From contig NZ_MBFG01000005.1 of the NCBI RefSeq assembly GCF_001696685.1, positions 33,916 to 97,915 on the forward strand: a DNA stretch of 64,000 nucleotides, written 5' to 3'. The notes under the pieces were generated by a model, which was not told the DNA's origin, searched no databases, and worked only from the letters and a program-made list of their open reading frames with translations. Each line of letters starts with the position of its first letter. Position 1 is the first letter of the stretch. Position numbers and translations under genes: made by a program. This document shows, in pieces, positions 37,364-46,249 of the stretch. Source of the DNA: Nosocomiicoccus ampullae (GTDB lineage Bacteria; Bacillota; Bacilli; Staphylococcales; Salinicoccaceae).

Positions 37364-37394
37364 CTCTATACATGGATGTGTATAGAGTTTTTTT
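37364..37394 (+). terminator. Intrinsic terminator after tig
   Basis: CTCTATACA/TGTATAGAG stem with a six-base loop followed by T7. Confidence 0.93.
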
Positions 37395-37409
37395 ATCAAT
37401 ACAATTTAT

Positions 37410-37438
37410 TTGAAAGAGTCGGTATAGTATAGTAATAT
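37410..37438 (+). promoter_or_regulatory. Probable promoter of clpX
   Basis: TTGAAA (37410-37415), 17-bp spacer, TAATAT (37433-37438). Two overlapping TATAGT hexamers lie in the same area, so the exact -10 is not certain. Confidence 0.6.
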
Positions 37439-37465
37439 ACGTAAGAGCGAAAGGTCGGTGTATAC

Positions 37466-38722
37466 ATGTTTAAATTTAACGAAGATGATCAAGATCTAAC
37501 ATGTAGTTTCTGTGGTAAAAACCAAGATCAAGTTCAAAAACTGATCGCAGGAAGTGGCGTTTACATTTGTAATGAGTGTATTGAATTATGCCACGAAATA
37601 ATTGAAGAAGAATTAAAAGACGCACCACAAGAATTTTTAACTGAGATTCCAAAACCAGGTGAAATTCAGGCAGCGCTTGATGAGTATGTCATCGGACAAG
37701 AAAAAGCAAAGCGTGCACTCAGTGTTGCGGTGTATAACCACTATAAACGTATTAACCATGAAAGTGATGACGATGTAGAAATTTCTAAAAGTAATATCGC
37801 TTTAATTGGACCAACAGGTTCAGGTAAAACATTACTCGCACAAACACTTGCACGCACATTAGAAGTGCCGTTTGCGATTGCAGATGCGACAAGTTTAACT
37901 GAAGCGGGATACGTTGGAGATGACGTTGAAAATATTTTACTCCGTTTAATTCAAGCAGCGGATTATGATATTGAGCGTGCTGAAAAAGGAATTATTTACG
38001 TCGATGAAATCGATAAGATTGCTCGTAAAAGTGAAAATACGTCAATAACACGCGATGTTTCCGGTGAAGGGGTACAACAAGCATTACTTAAAATTTTAGA
38101 AGGAACAGTTGCGAGTGTACCACCACAAGGTGGCCGTAAACATCCAAACCAAGAATCGATTCAAATCGATACGAAAGATATTCTGTTCATCCTCGGTGGA
38201 GCGTTTGATGGTATTGAAGAGATTATTAAACGCCGTATTGGTGCGAAAGTAATTGGATTTGGTAGCGGCGAAGAAAATGTCGATACGAATGAAGAGTTAA
38301 TGGCATTAGTTCGTCCGGACGACTTACAAAGCTACGGGTTAATTCCTGAGTTTATTGGTCGTGTGCCGATTATAGCGAATTTAGAAGAGCTCGATACAGA
38401 CGCACTGACTTCAATTTTAACAGAACCAAAAAATGCTTTAGTGAAACAATATAAACGTATGCTTGAACTTGATGATGTTGAGTTAGAATTTGATGATGAT
38501 GCACTCGTTGCGGTCGCGAAACTTGCGATAGAAAGAAAAACAGGTGCGCGTGGATTACGTTCAATTATCGAAGAGCGTATGGTAGACATTATGTTTGACG
38601 TACCGTCAAATGATAATATTTCTAAAGTTAAAATTACGAAAGATACGATTGTGAATGAAACAGATCCTTTAGTATATGATGCTGAAGGTAACGAAATTCA
38701 CTTAAATGAACAGAGTGCATAA
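37466..38722 (+). CDS. clpX: ATP-dependent Clp protease ATP-binding subunit ClpX
   Basis: AAA+ unfoldase that feeds ClpP. The 418-residue protein has the N-terminal zinc-binding domain ([11 protein letters not shown] ... CNECIELC), Walker [13 protein letters not shown], the pore loop GYVGDD, Walker [12 protein letters not shown] and the RKH loop GGRKHPNQ. A terminator follows. lonA/lonB, present between clpX and ysxC in Bacillus, are absent here as in Staphylococcus. Confidence 0.98.
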   Translation: MFKFNEDDQDLTCSFCGKNQDQVQKLIAGSGVYICNECIELCHEIIEEELKDAPQEFLTEIPKPGEIQAALDEYVIGQEKAKRALSVAVYNHYKRINHESDDDVEISKSNIALIGPTGSGKTLLAQTLARTLEVPFAIADATSLTEAGYVGDDVENILLRLIQAADYDIERAEKGIIYVDEIDKIARKSENTSITRDVSGEGVQQALLKILEGTVASVPPQGGRKHPNQESIQIDTKDILFILGGAFDGIEEIIKRRIGAKVIGFGSGEENVDTNEELMALVRPDDLQSYGLIPEFIGRVPIIANLEELDTDALTSILTEPKNALVKQYKRMLELDDVELEFDDDALVAVAKLAIERKTGARGLRSIIEERMVDIMFDVPSNDNISKVKITKDTIVNETDPLVYDAEGNEIHLNEQSA

Positions 38723-38728
38723 TTTATT

Positions 38729-38758
38729 AGGCTGTCTTTTATAAGACGGCCTTTTTTT
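38729..38758 (+). terminator. Intrinsic terminator after clpX
   Basis: AGGCTGTCTT/AAGACGGCCT with one G-U pair and loop TTAT, then T7. It is very close to the engB start. Confidence 0.9.
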
Positions 38759-38771
38759 AGAGGTGGAGTAA

Positions 38772-39359
38772 ATGGAATTAAATCCAAACAAAATTGAATT
38801 TTTAATATCGGCAGTAGCAAAAGAGCAATATCCTGAAACAAATTTACCAGAAATAGCGATGGCAGGGCGTTCAAACGTCGGTAAATCGAGTTTTATCAAT
38901 GCGATATGTGGACGTAAAAATATCGCGAGAATTTCAAGTAAACCAGGTAAAACGGTGACGTTAAACTTTTATAATGCGGATAATCAATTCGTATTTGTCG
39001 ATGTTCCAGGCTATGGTTACGCAAAGCAATCTAAAAAAGAACGTGTGAAATGGGCATCGATGATAGAGAATTATTTTATTCATAGAGAGATGTTGCATGC
39101 ATGTGTTCAAATTATCGATTTACGTCATCCGCCGACAAACGATGACGTTTTAATGTATGACTTTTTAAAGCAACTCGATATACCAACAATTGTCGTAGCA
39201 ACTAAATCAGACAAATTACCTAAAAGTAAATTACAAAAACACGTATCAATTATCAAAAAAGAATTAGAATTAGAACCTGAAGACGTCATTATCCCATTTT
39301 CTTCAACTGAGAAGTACAATGTAGATAAAGTGCTCGATGCAATTGAGGATAGAATCTAA
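38772..39359 (+). CDS. engB: Ribosome biogenesis GTPase YsxC/EngB
   Basis: An essential GTPase for late 50S assembly. The 195-residue protein has G1 [13 protein letters not shown]3 DVPGYGYAK and G4 ATKSDKLP, all intact. The GGTGGAG ribosome-binding site is well placed. It lies between clpX and hemA as in Bacillus and Staphylococcus. Confidence 0.97.
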   Translation: MELNPNKIEFLISAVAKEQYPETNLPEIAMAGRSNVGKSSFINAICGRKNIARISSKPGKTVTLNFYNADNQFVFVDVPGYGYAKQSKKERVKWASMIENYFIHREMLHACVQIIDLRHPPTNDDVLMYDFLKQLDIPTIVVATKSDKLPKSKLQKHVSIIKKELELEPEDVIIPFSSTEKYNVDKVLDAIEDRI

Positions 39360-39461
39360 CAAATTTTTGAACATTGAGCCAAAAACCTAAATGAAGGTCC
39401 TATATTTGATACTATTATATAAGTGAACAAATATTTAATCGGTAAGTAAGGGGCAATCTAA

Positions 39462-40811
39462 ATGCATGTTATTGCACTTAGTATAAACTATAGAAAAGCA
39501 AGCGTAGATGAACGTGAACAACTTAATTTTAGTGATCATGATATCGTACCAGCACTTCATACGTTACGTGACCAAAAAAGCATATTAGAAGCGGTAATTT
39601 TTTCAACGTGTAACCGAACAGAATTATATGTCGTGACTGATCAAGTGCATACAGGATCTTATTACACGAGAAACTTTTTAAGTGAGTATTTCAACATACC
39701 ACTAGAAACCGTTAAAAACGTGACAGAGTTAAAAGTGAACGATGAAGCAATTCATCACTTATACCGGGTTGCTGCAGGGTTAGATTCAATGGTGCTCGGT
39801 GAAACGCAAATTTTAGGTCAAATTAGAGATGCGTTTATACTCGCACAAGAAGAACATACGACTGGTAAGATTTTTAATCGATTATTCAAAGAGGTTATCA
39901 CAATCGCAAAGCGCGGACATAGTGAAACAGATATTTCTAAAAATGCCGTGTCTATGTCATATGCAGCAGTAGAACTCGCTAAGAAGATTTTTACAAATAT
40001 TCAAGATGTTAAAGTTCTCGTACTCGGTGCGGGAGAAATGTCAGAAGAAACGTTATTAAACTTAACGTCTAATGGTGTGAGTGATGTGACAGTTGTAAAC
40101 CGTAACAGAGATAACGGCAAACAACTCGCAGAACGTTATTTAGGGCAATTTAGACCGATGGATGAATTAGAAGATGCACTGAAAGATACAGATATCGTCA
40201 TCTCAAGTACAGGTGCACCGAACTTTATCATTACTGAAGAAATGATTAAAAGAGTCCGTAACCTAGATGATGAACGTTCGCTCATACTTATTGATATCGC
40301 TGTACCGCGTGATATCGATCCAAATGTTAATAATGTAAATAACGTCCATCATTATAATGTCGATGATTTAAGTGGAATTGTCGATGATAATTTAAAAAAG
40401 AGAAAAGAAGAAGCTAAAAAAATTGAAGCGATGATAGACACATCAATTCTAGAATTTTTAAATTGGGTTGAAATGCAAGGTGTACGTCCTGTAATCGAAG
40501 CAATGCGTACGAAAGCATTAAACATACATGAAACGACGTTTGAAAGCATCACGAATAAGTTACCAGATTTAACTAAACGTGAAAAGACGATTATATCTAA
40601 ACATATGAAAAGTATTATTAACCAAATGTTACGTGATCCTATTACGTACACGAAAGAACTCGCGGATGAACGTAAAGGCGCAGTACAGTTAACAGAGCTG
40701 GAACATATTTTTGGTATTGAATCTATCGTTGAAGATATTCATAAAAGACATTATCAATCGTTACAAGCGATTGAAAAACTAAGAAAAGAAAAACAAAATG
40801 TGAGAAAGTAG
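39462..40811 (+). CDS. hemA: Glutamyl-tRNA reductase
   Basis: HemA reduces glutamyl-tRNA to glutamate-1-semialdehyde, the first step of C5-pathway haem synthesis. The 449-residue protein has the catalytic Cys50 in STCNRTELY, the GSMVLGETQILGQ-like DSMVLGETQILGQI, the NADPH-binding VLVLGAGEMSEE and a C-terminal dimerisation region. hemC follows after 7 bp; hemX, which usually sits between them, is missing. AAGGGGC is the ribosome-binding site. Confidence 0.97.
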   Translation: MHVIALSINYRKASVDEREQLNFSDHDIVPALHTLRDQKSILEAVIFSTCNRTELYVVTDQVHTGSYYTRNFLSEYFNIPLETVKNVTELKVNDEAIHHLYRVAAGLDSMVLGETQILGQIRDAFILAQEEHTTGKIFNRLFKEVITIAKRGHSETDISKNAVSMSYAAVELAKKIFTNIQDVKVLVLGAGEMSEETLLNLTSNGVSDVTVVNRNRDNGKQLAERYLGQFRPMDELEDALKDTDIVISSTGAPNFIITEEMIKRVRNLDDERSLILIDIAVPRDIDPNVNNVNNVHHYNVDDLSGIVDDNLKKRKEEAKKIEAMIDTSILEFLNWVEMQGVRPVIEAMRTKALNIHETTFESITNKLPDLTKREKTIISKHMKSIINQMLRDPITYTKELADERKGAVQLTELEHIFGIESIVEDIHKRHYQSLQAIEKLRKEKQNVRK

Positions 40812-40818
40812 GCCAATC

Positions 40819-41742
40819 ATGAAAACAGTTGTAGTCGGGACGAGACGTAGTGGTCTTGCAAAAACTCAAACGATGCAATTAATTAAATCGTTAAAAGAAA
40901 AGAATCCAGAAGTAAACTTTGAAGTAAAAGAAATCGTAACTAAAGGAGATAGAATTGTCGACCGCCAATTAAGTAAAGTCGGTGGTAAAGGTCTATTCGT
41001 TAAAGAAATCGAACACGCACTAAAAGTTGGAGATATCGACATGGCCGTACACTCATTAAAAGACGTACCGAGTGAATTACCAGAAGGATTTAAACTTTCA
41101 GCAGTACCTGTTCGTGAAGATAGACGAGACGCATTTTTATCGAATGGAAATGTGTCATTTAAAGACTTAAAACCAGGTTCAATTATCGGAACGTCAAGTT
41201 TACGTCGTGCAGCTCAACTGCAACAAATGCGTGATGACATTACGGTGAACTGGGTACGTGGGAACATCGACACGCGTATTCAAAAGATGCGTGACGGTGA
41301 GTATGACGCGCTTATCCTCGCTGCAGCTGGTTTAAAACGTATGGGTTGGAATGATGATGTCGTCACTGAATACTTTGATCCTGAAGAATTTATACCAGCA
41401 GTTGCGCAAGGCGCATTAGGTGTAGAAATTCGTGAAGACGATAAAGAAATGCACGAAATTTTACAGACGATTCACCACGATGAAACGGCGACAGAAACGA
41501 CAGCAGAGCGTACGTTTTTAAAACGTATGGACGGTAGTTGCCAAGTGCCTATCGGAGCAAATGCACAATTTGTAGATGGTGAATTATATTTAACTGGTCT
41601 CATTATGAGTGAAGATGGTAATGAGAAGTTTCTCGTTAAAAAATCTGGAGACGATCCGGTTGTACTCGGTAATTTAGTTGCTGACGAAATGGAAAAAATC
41701 GGTGCAAAAGAAATCATTGATGAAATCAACAAAAATAAATAA
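40819..41742 (+). CDS. hemC: Hydroxymethylbilane synthase (porphobilinogen deaminase)
   Basis: HemC polymerises four porphobilinogens. The 307-residue protein starts VVVGTRRSGLAKTQT and has GGKGLFVKEIE, AVHSLKDVP and the dipyrromethane cofactor Cys (Cys241) in MDGSCQVPIGA. Its end overlaps hemD by 23 bases. Confidence 0.97.
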   Translation: MKTVVVGTRRSGLAKTQTMQLIKSLKEKNPEVNFEVKEIVTKGDRIVDRQLSKVGGKGLFVKEIEHALKVGDIDMAVHSLKDVPSELPEGFKLSAVPVREDRRDAFLSNGNVSFKDLKPGSIIGTSSLRRAAQLQQMRDDITVNWVRGNIDTRIQKMRDGEYDALILAAAGLKRMGWNDDVVTEYFDPEEFIPAVAQGALGVEIREDDKEMHEILQTIHHDETATETTAERTFLKRMDGSCQVPIGANAQFVDGELYLTGLIMSEDGNEKFLVKKSGDDPVVLGNLVADEMEKIGAKEIIDEINKNK

Positions 41743-42421
41743 AAGAGTCGTCGTTACTCAAAGTCATTTTAGAGATGTCGAAACATCTTTAGATTTAATT
41801 CATCTACCGATTATTACGTTTAAAAAATTACCGTATGAAAAATCGATATTAAATAAACAATATGATTACGCTGTAATCACGAGTAAAAACACGGTCCGCT
41901 TCTTTAAAGACGAGTTAAAAATGCTCGACATAAATCATATTGCATCAATTGGTAAAACGACGTCAGAAGCGCTCGTCGAAGCGGGATTCCACGTTGACTT
42001 TGAGCCGAGCGATTATACGCAAGAAGGGTTTAAAGAAGAGTTTAAAGTGGAAAAGGGAATGCGTGTACTTTATCCTGCAAGTAAAGATAAGCGTTCAATT
42101 ATGCGAGATTACTTTATAAGTGAAGGTGCAGAACTAACGGATTTACCGTTATACGCACCCGCATCGAATGATATTACGATAAGAGAGTTAAAACGTATAC
42201 TCAGTGATATTGACGGTATCACATTTTCTAGTCCGTCTGGAGTCCACGCTTTTATGGAGCATTTTAATAGAGAAGACTTAACAGACTTAAAAGTAATTTC
42301 TATTGGGCACGTCACTCAAAGTGCTTTATTATCTTACGATGTAAAAACGAAGATACCAAAAGAAGCGACATTAGAAAGTATGATTAACGAAATGGAAAAG
42401 GAGTTTCAAAATGAAATTTGA
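41720..42421 (+). CDS. hemD: Uroporphyrinogen-III synthase
   Basis: HemD closes hydroxymethylbilane with inversion of ring D. The 233-residue protein is a poorly conserved family member, recognised by its place between hemC and hemB and by segments such as [34 protein letters not shown] and [13 protein letters not shown]. The start at ATG 41720 lies inside hemC and has a weak ribosome-binding site, so coupling to hemC translation is likely. It overlaps hemB by 11 bases. Confidence 0.9.
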   Translation: MKSTKINKRVVVTQSHFRDVETSLDLIHLPIITFKKLPYEKSILNKQYDYAVITSKNTVRFFKDELKMLDINHIASIGKTTSEALVEAGFHVDFEPSDYTQEGFKEEFKVEKGMRVLYPASKDKRSIMRDYFISEGAELTDLPLYAPASNDITIRELKRILSDIDGITFSSPSGVHAFMEHFNREDLTDLKVISIGHVTQSALLSYDVKTKIPKEATLESMINEMEKEFQNEI

Positions 42422-43391
42422 TAGACATCGCAGATTAAGAAAATCAGAATTTATGAGAGATTTAGTGAGAGAAACATCATTACGTAAAGACGATTTAATT
42501 TATCCGATTTTCGTCGTGGAACGTGATAACGTAAAAAAAGAAATTCCATCGATGAAAGGTGTTTACCAAATCTCGTTAAATTTACTTGAAGAAGAACTAA
42601 AAGAAGTTTATGAACTCGGTATTAAATCGGTTATTTTCTTCGGTGTGCCAAACCATAAAGACGACGTTGGTAGTGGTGCATATGATGAAAATGGGATTGT
42701 TCAAGAGGCATGTAAACTATCTAAAAAATTATATCCTGATTTAATTGTTATTTTAGATACTTGTCTATGTGAATACACAGATCATGGACATTGTGGTGTC
42801 ATCGATCCAAACACGAAAGACGTTGATAACGATAAAACATTACCGCTCTTAATCGAGACAGCAGTGTCACAAGCTAAAGCAGGTGCTGACATTATTGCAC
42901 CATCAAACATGATGGATGGTTTTGTTACAGAGATTCGTAAAGGATTAGATGATGCAGGTTTTTATCATATTCCGATTATGAGTTACGGTATTAAATACGC
43001 ATCTAAGTTCTATGGTCCATTTAGAGATGCAGCAGAATCTACACCATCATTTGGTGACAGAAGAACATATCAAATGGATCCGGCAAACCGTTTAGAAGCA
43101 CTACGAGAGCTAGAGAGTGATACGCGTGAAGGTGCAGATATGATGATTGTAAAACCTGCACTTTCATATCTTGATATTATCCGTGACGTTAGAAACAATT
43201 CGAATTTACCAATCATTGCATATAACGTCAGTGGTGAATACTCGATGACTGTTAATGCGATCGAACAAGGTTTACTAGATGAAGAAGTTATCGTAGAACA
43301 AATGTTATCTATTAAGCGTGCAGGTGCGGATATGATTATTACGTACTTTGCAAAAGACTTATGTAAAAAAATTAACGAAGGAGCAATTTAA
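42411..43391 (+). CDS. hemB: Delta-aminolevulinic acid dehydratase (porphobilinogen synthase)
   Basis: HemB joins two aminolevulinate molecules to porphobilinogen. The 326-residue protein has the zinc-binding [14 protein letters not shown], the first Lys in [18 protein letters not shown] and the Schiff-base Lys in [16 protein letters not shown] precedes the ATG; hemL starts 2 bp after its stop. Confidence 0.98.
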   Translation: MKFDRHRRLRKSEFMRDLVRETSLRKDDLIYPIFVVERDNVKKEIPSMKGVYQISLNLLEEELKEVYELGIKSVIFFGVPNHKDDVGSGAYDENGIVQEACKLSKKLYPDLIVILDTCLCEYTDHGHCGVIDPNTKDVDNDKTLPLLIETAVSQAKAGADIIAPSNMMDGFVTEIRKGLDDAGFYHIPIMSYGIKYASKFYGPFRDAAESTPSFGDRRTYQMDPANRLEALRELESDTREGADMMIVKPALSYLDIIRDVRNNSNLPIIAYNVSGEYSMTVNAIEQGLLDEEVIVEQMLSIKRAGADMIITYFAKDLCKKINEGAI

Positions 43392-43393
43392 CG

Positions 43394-44677
43394 ATGTACC
43401 AAAAATCGAAACAATTATTTGATGAAGCAGTTCATTTAATGCCAGGTGGAGTTAACTCTCCAGTTCGTGCGTTTAAATCGGTAAATATGGATCCGTTATT
43501 TATCGACAGCGCAAAAGGTGCGAAAGTGAAAGACGTTGATGGTAACGAGTATATTGACTACGTATTAAGCTGGGGTCCGTTAATTTTAGGTCACACTGAT
43601 GAAGAGGTTGTTGAAGCGATTAAACAACAAGCTGAAAAAGGGTCTTCATTCGGTGCACCTACAGCGGTAGAAAACGAACTCGCAAAACTCGTCATCGACC
43701 GTGTACCGTCAGTTGAAATGATTCGTTTTGTATCTTCAGGTACTGAAGCAACACTTGCAGCACTTAGACTTGCTAGAGGTTATACAAACCGCAATAAAAT
43801 CTTAAAATTTGAAGGATGCTACCACGGGCATAGTGACTCACTGTTAATCAAAGCAGGTAGTGGTGTTGCGACACTTGGTTTACCAGATTCACCAGGAGTT
43901 CCTGAAGGTACAGCTAAAAATACGATTACTGTTCCATATAACGATAAAGAAAGCTTAAAAGTCGCATTTGAACATTACGGTGACGACATTGCAGCGGTGA
44001 TTATGGAACCAGTCGCAGGTAACATGGGAGTTGTTCCTCCAGTAAATGATTTCTTACAATATGTGAGAGACATTACGAATGAATATGGTTCACTATTAAT
44101 TTTCGATGAAGTAATGACAGGTTTTAGAGTTGGATATAACTGTGCACAAGGATACTTTGGTATCGATCCAGATATTACTTGTTTAGGTAAGGTCATTGGT
44201 GGTGGACTACCTGTCGGTGCGTTCGGTGGTAAAAAAGAAATTATCGAACGTATCGCACCGGCTGGAGATATTTACCAAGCAGGTACGTTATCAGGGAACC
44301 CACTTGCGATGACAGCAGGGTTACACACGTTAAAACAACTCAATAAAGAGAGTTATGACCACTTTAATCATTTAGGAGATATGATTGAAGAAAGACTAAC
44401 AGAAGTCTTTAAAGAGTTTAACGTACCATTTACAATTAACCGTGCAGGTTCTATGATTGGATTCTTCTTAACAGATGGTCCAGTTGAAAACTTTGAAGAT
44501 GCAAATGGATCAGACTTAAAATTATTTGCTAAACTATATCCTGAAATGATTAAAGAAGGGGTATATTTACCTCCATCACAATTCGAGGGAATGTTCCTTT
44601 CAACAAAACATACTGAGGAAGATATTAAGTTTACAATTGAGGCGTTTAGAAACGCACTTTCACGTATTATGAAATAG
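43394..44677 (+). CDS. hemL: Glutamate-1-semialdehyde 2,1-aminomutase
   Basis: HemL makes 5-aminolevulinate using pyridoxamine phosphate. The 427-residue protein has [12 protein letters not shown], the [15 protein letters not shown] segment, [10 protein letters not shown] and the PLP-binding Lys in [17 protein letters not shown]. It is the last gene of hemACDBL. No clear terminator follows directly. Confidence 0.98.
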   Translation: MYQKSKQLFDEAVHLMPGGVNSPVRAFKSVNMDPLFIDSAKGAKVKDVDGNEYIDYVLSWGPLILGHTDEEVVEAIKQQAEKGSSFGAPTAVENELAKLVIDRVPSVEMIRFVSSGTEATLAALRLARGYTNRNKILKFEGCYHGHSDSLLIKAGSGVATLGLPDSPGVPEGTAKNTITVPYNDKESLKVAFEHYGDDIAAVIMEPVAGNMGVVPPVNDFLQYVRDITNEYGSLLIFDEVMTGFRVGYNCAQGYFGIDPDITCLGKVIGGGLPVGAFGGKKEIIERIAPAGDIYQAGTLSGNPLAMTAGLHTLKQLNKESYDHFNHLGDMIEERLTEVFKEFNVPFTINRAGSMIGFFLTDGPVENFEDANGSDLKLFAKLYPEMIKEGVYLPPSQFEGMFLSTKHTEEDIKFTIEAFRNALSRIMK

Positions 44678-44743
44678 GTATTGCTTTCGTTAGAAAAAAT
44701 GTGCATAATTTAATATATAAATATGTAAGAGAGTAGGATGACT

Positions 44744-44857
44744 ATGCCAATTCAAAAGAAAGATAAAAGACAACCTGCTTCAGAACGATTAGTATATTGG
44801 TTAATGCCTGTAGTAGCGTTTCTTTTACTGTTACCAGTACTTATTTATCATCTATAA
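44744..44857 (+). CDS. Small membrane protein, 37 residues
   Basis: The frame encodes MPIQKKDKRQPASERLVYWL followed by MPVVAFLLLLPVLIYHL: a basic N-terminus and one C-terminal membrane helix. TAGGA is 5-6 bases upstream of ATG 44744 (ATG 44738 is an in-frame alternative). It ends directly before a terminator, which supports a real gene at the end of the hem operon or as a separate unit. Short tail-anchored proteins of this kind are common in Staphylococcaceae but I cannot name it. Confidence 0.65.
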   Translation: MPIQKKDKRQPASERLVYWLMPVVAFLLLLPVLIYHL

Positions 44858-44863
44858 GAGACA

Positions 44864-44892
44864 ATACCTCGAGATTTCTCGAGGTATTTTTA
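44864..44892 (+). terminator. Intrinsic terminator after the small membrane protein gene
   Basis: ATACCTCGAG/CTCGAGGTAT with loop ATTT, followed by TTTT. Confidence 0.88.
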
Positions 44893-44909
44893 TATTGAGG
44901 TGATGGTGT

Positions 44910-45962
44910 TTGAGATTTTTAAAATTATTATGTCTTCTTGTGTTTATCGTATTAATAGGTGCTGTATTTAAGTTTTTCTCAATACCACTCGCATACTTGT
45001 TTGCGTCAATTATCGGAACGCTATTATTTATACGTATTATCGATAATGATATATATTTTCCAAAACCATTTGCGAATTCCGGTGTATTTGTAATGGGGAT
45101 TCAAATTGGTACATCATTTACATTACCCGCGATTATTAAAATGACAGATGACTGGTACAATATCGTTATTATTACAATTTTAACGCTTATGCTCGCTTTA
45201 CTTTTATCGATACCATTTCGCTATTTAACGAATTCAACGGTTGAAACCGCAGTGTTAGCGAGTGTTCCTGGTGCTTTAAGTCAGATGATTATAATGGCTG
45301 AAGAAAACAAAAACGCCGATTTACTGCTCGTTTCTTTAACACAGACTTCGAGAATTGTTTTTATCGTCATATTAGTGCCGATGATAACACATTTTTCAAA
45401 AAGTTCTTCTGTCAGTAAAATTACTGAAGTGCCAAACTTATCTGAAGTGTTTTCAGTATATATGTTACTCATACCAATAGCAGGATATGTGATGTATCGT
45501 TTATTACGTAGGATAAAATTCCCAGCAGCAATCTTGCTCGGTCCAATGGTCCCAACAATCGTATGGAATTTAATAACGGAAGCACCATTTACGCTAGATT
45601 TTGTGCTCATTGCATTTGCACAAATTTTATTCGGTATTCGAATCGGAATGCAGATTACGACGTTATTTAGTCAACTTTCACTACGTGACATATGTGCAAT
45701 TGTCATACAAAACATCGGTTTAATTGTCGGAAGTATGTTACTTGTCATCATTTATACGATGTTTACCTCTCATGAGTTTACGAGTCTATTTTTATCAGCA
45801 GCTCCAGGAGGTCTCGCTCAAATTATCGTCGTTGCGATGGAGAGTGGTGGAGATATTGCGATGATTTCAAGTTATCACTTGTTTAGAATATTCTTTATCA
45901 TCCTAATTGTCGTACCGATCGTTCATTATCTTTTAATGAGACCACGTGCTCAGAAAAGTTGA
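44910..45962 (+). CDS. AbrB-family membrane protein
   Basis: A 350-residue protein made of about ten helices in two similar halves; the internal repeat is visible in SVPGALSQMIIMAEE and AAPGGLAQIIVVAMES. This is the AbrB/AmoA membrane family (not the AbrB DNA-binding regulator). The function is not established. The start is TTG 44910 with GAGG 9 bases upstream. The valS promoter overlaps its stop codon. Confidence 0.87.
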   Translation: MRFLKLLCLLVFIVLIGAVFKFFSIPLAYLFASIIGTLLFIRIIDNDIYFPKPFANSGVFVMGIQIGTSFTLPAIIKMTDDWYNIVIITILTLMLALLLSIPFRYLTNSTVETAVLASVPGALSQMIIMAEENKNADLLLVSLTQTSRIVFIVILVPMITHFSKSSSVSKITEVPNLSEVFSVYMLLIPIAGYVMYRLLRRIKFPAAILLGPMVPTIVWNLITEAPFTLDFVLIAFAQILFGIRIGMQITTLFSQLSLRDICAIVIQNIGLIVGSMLLVIIYTMFTSHEFTSLFLSAAPGGLAQIIVVAMESGGDIAMISSYHLFRIFFIILIVVPIVHYLLMRPRAQKS

Positions 45963-45987
45963 CTTAAACGCGTGAATACAATAAAAT
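45959..45987 (+). promoter_or_regulatory. Sigma-A promoter of valS
   Basis: TTGACT (45959-45964), 17-bp spacer, TAAAAT (45982-45987). The -35 overlaps the stop codon of the previous gene. Confidence 0.82.
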
Positions 45988-45993
45988 TAACGT

Positions 45994-46224
45994 AGTTAAA
46001 TATGAAAAGTAGAAGTAGTAGTATCATAAATGTCTTCAGAGAATATGCGGTTGGTGAGAGCATAGTCATAGTGATATGAAGTAGTCTACGTGTAGAATTT
46101 ATCTTGAATGTATAGTAAAGATAGACGTTTAGTGAGCGTTAATCATAATTAAGTGTGGCATATTTATGCCAAATTTAGGTGGTACCACGGTAATCCCGTC
46201 CTATTTAGTAGGGCGGGATTTTGT
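45994..46224 (+). promoter_or_regulatory. T-box leader of valS (tRNA-Val responsive)
   Basis: The 287-bp gap before valS is a T-box leader. The GGTTGGTGAGAG distal-loop motif is near 46050. GAA is followed by the Val codons GTA (46081-46083) and GTC (46084-46086), of which one is the specifier. The T-box AGGTGGTACCACGG is at 46177-46190 and the terminator AATCCCGTCCTA/TAGGGCGGGATT at 46192-46220 with a short T-run. Confidence 0.92.
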
Positions 46225-46249
46225 CATTTAAAGAAAGAGGTTGATATAG

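Noticed and set aside
37423..37433. Two overlapping TATAGT hexamers as the clpX -10
   Set aside because: Their spacing to TTGAAA is too short (7 and 12 bp); TAATAT at 37433 gives 17 bp, though this was not proven.
41720..41742. Possible hemC-hemD fusion
   Set aside because: The two genes are in different frames and each product has a complete family length.
44368..44706. Minus-strand open frame of 112 codons over the end of hemL
   Set aside because: Antisense shadow; no family features and no promoter.
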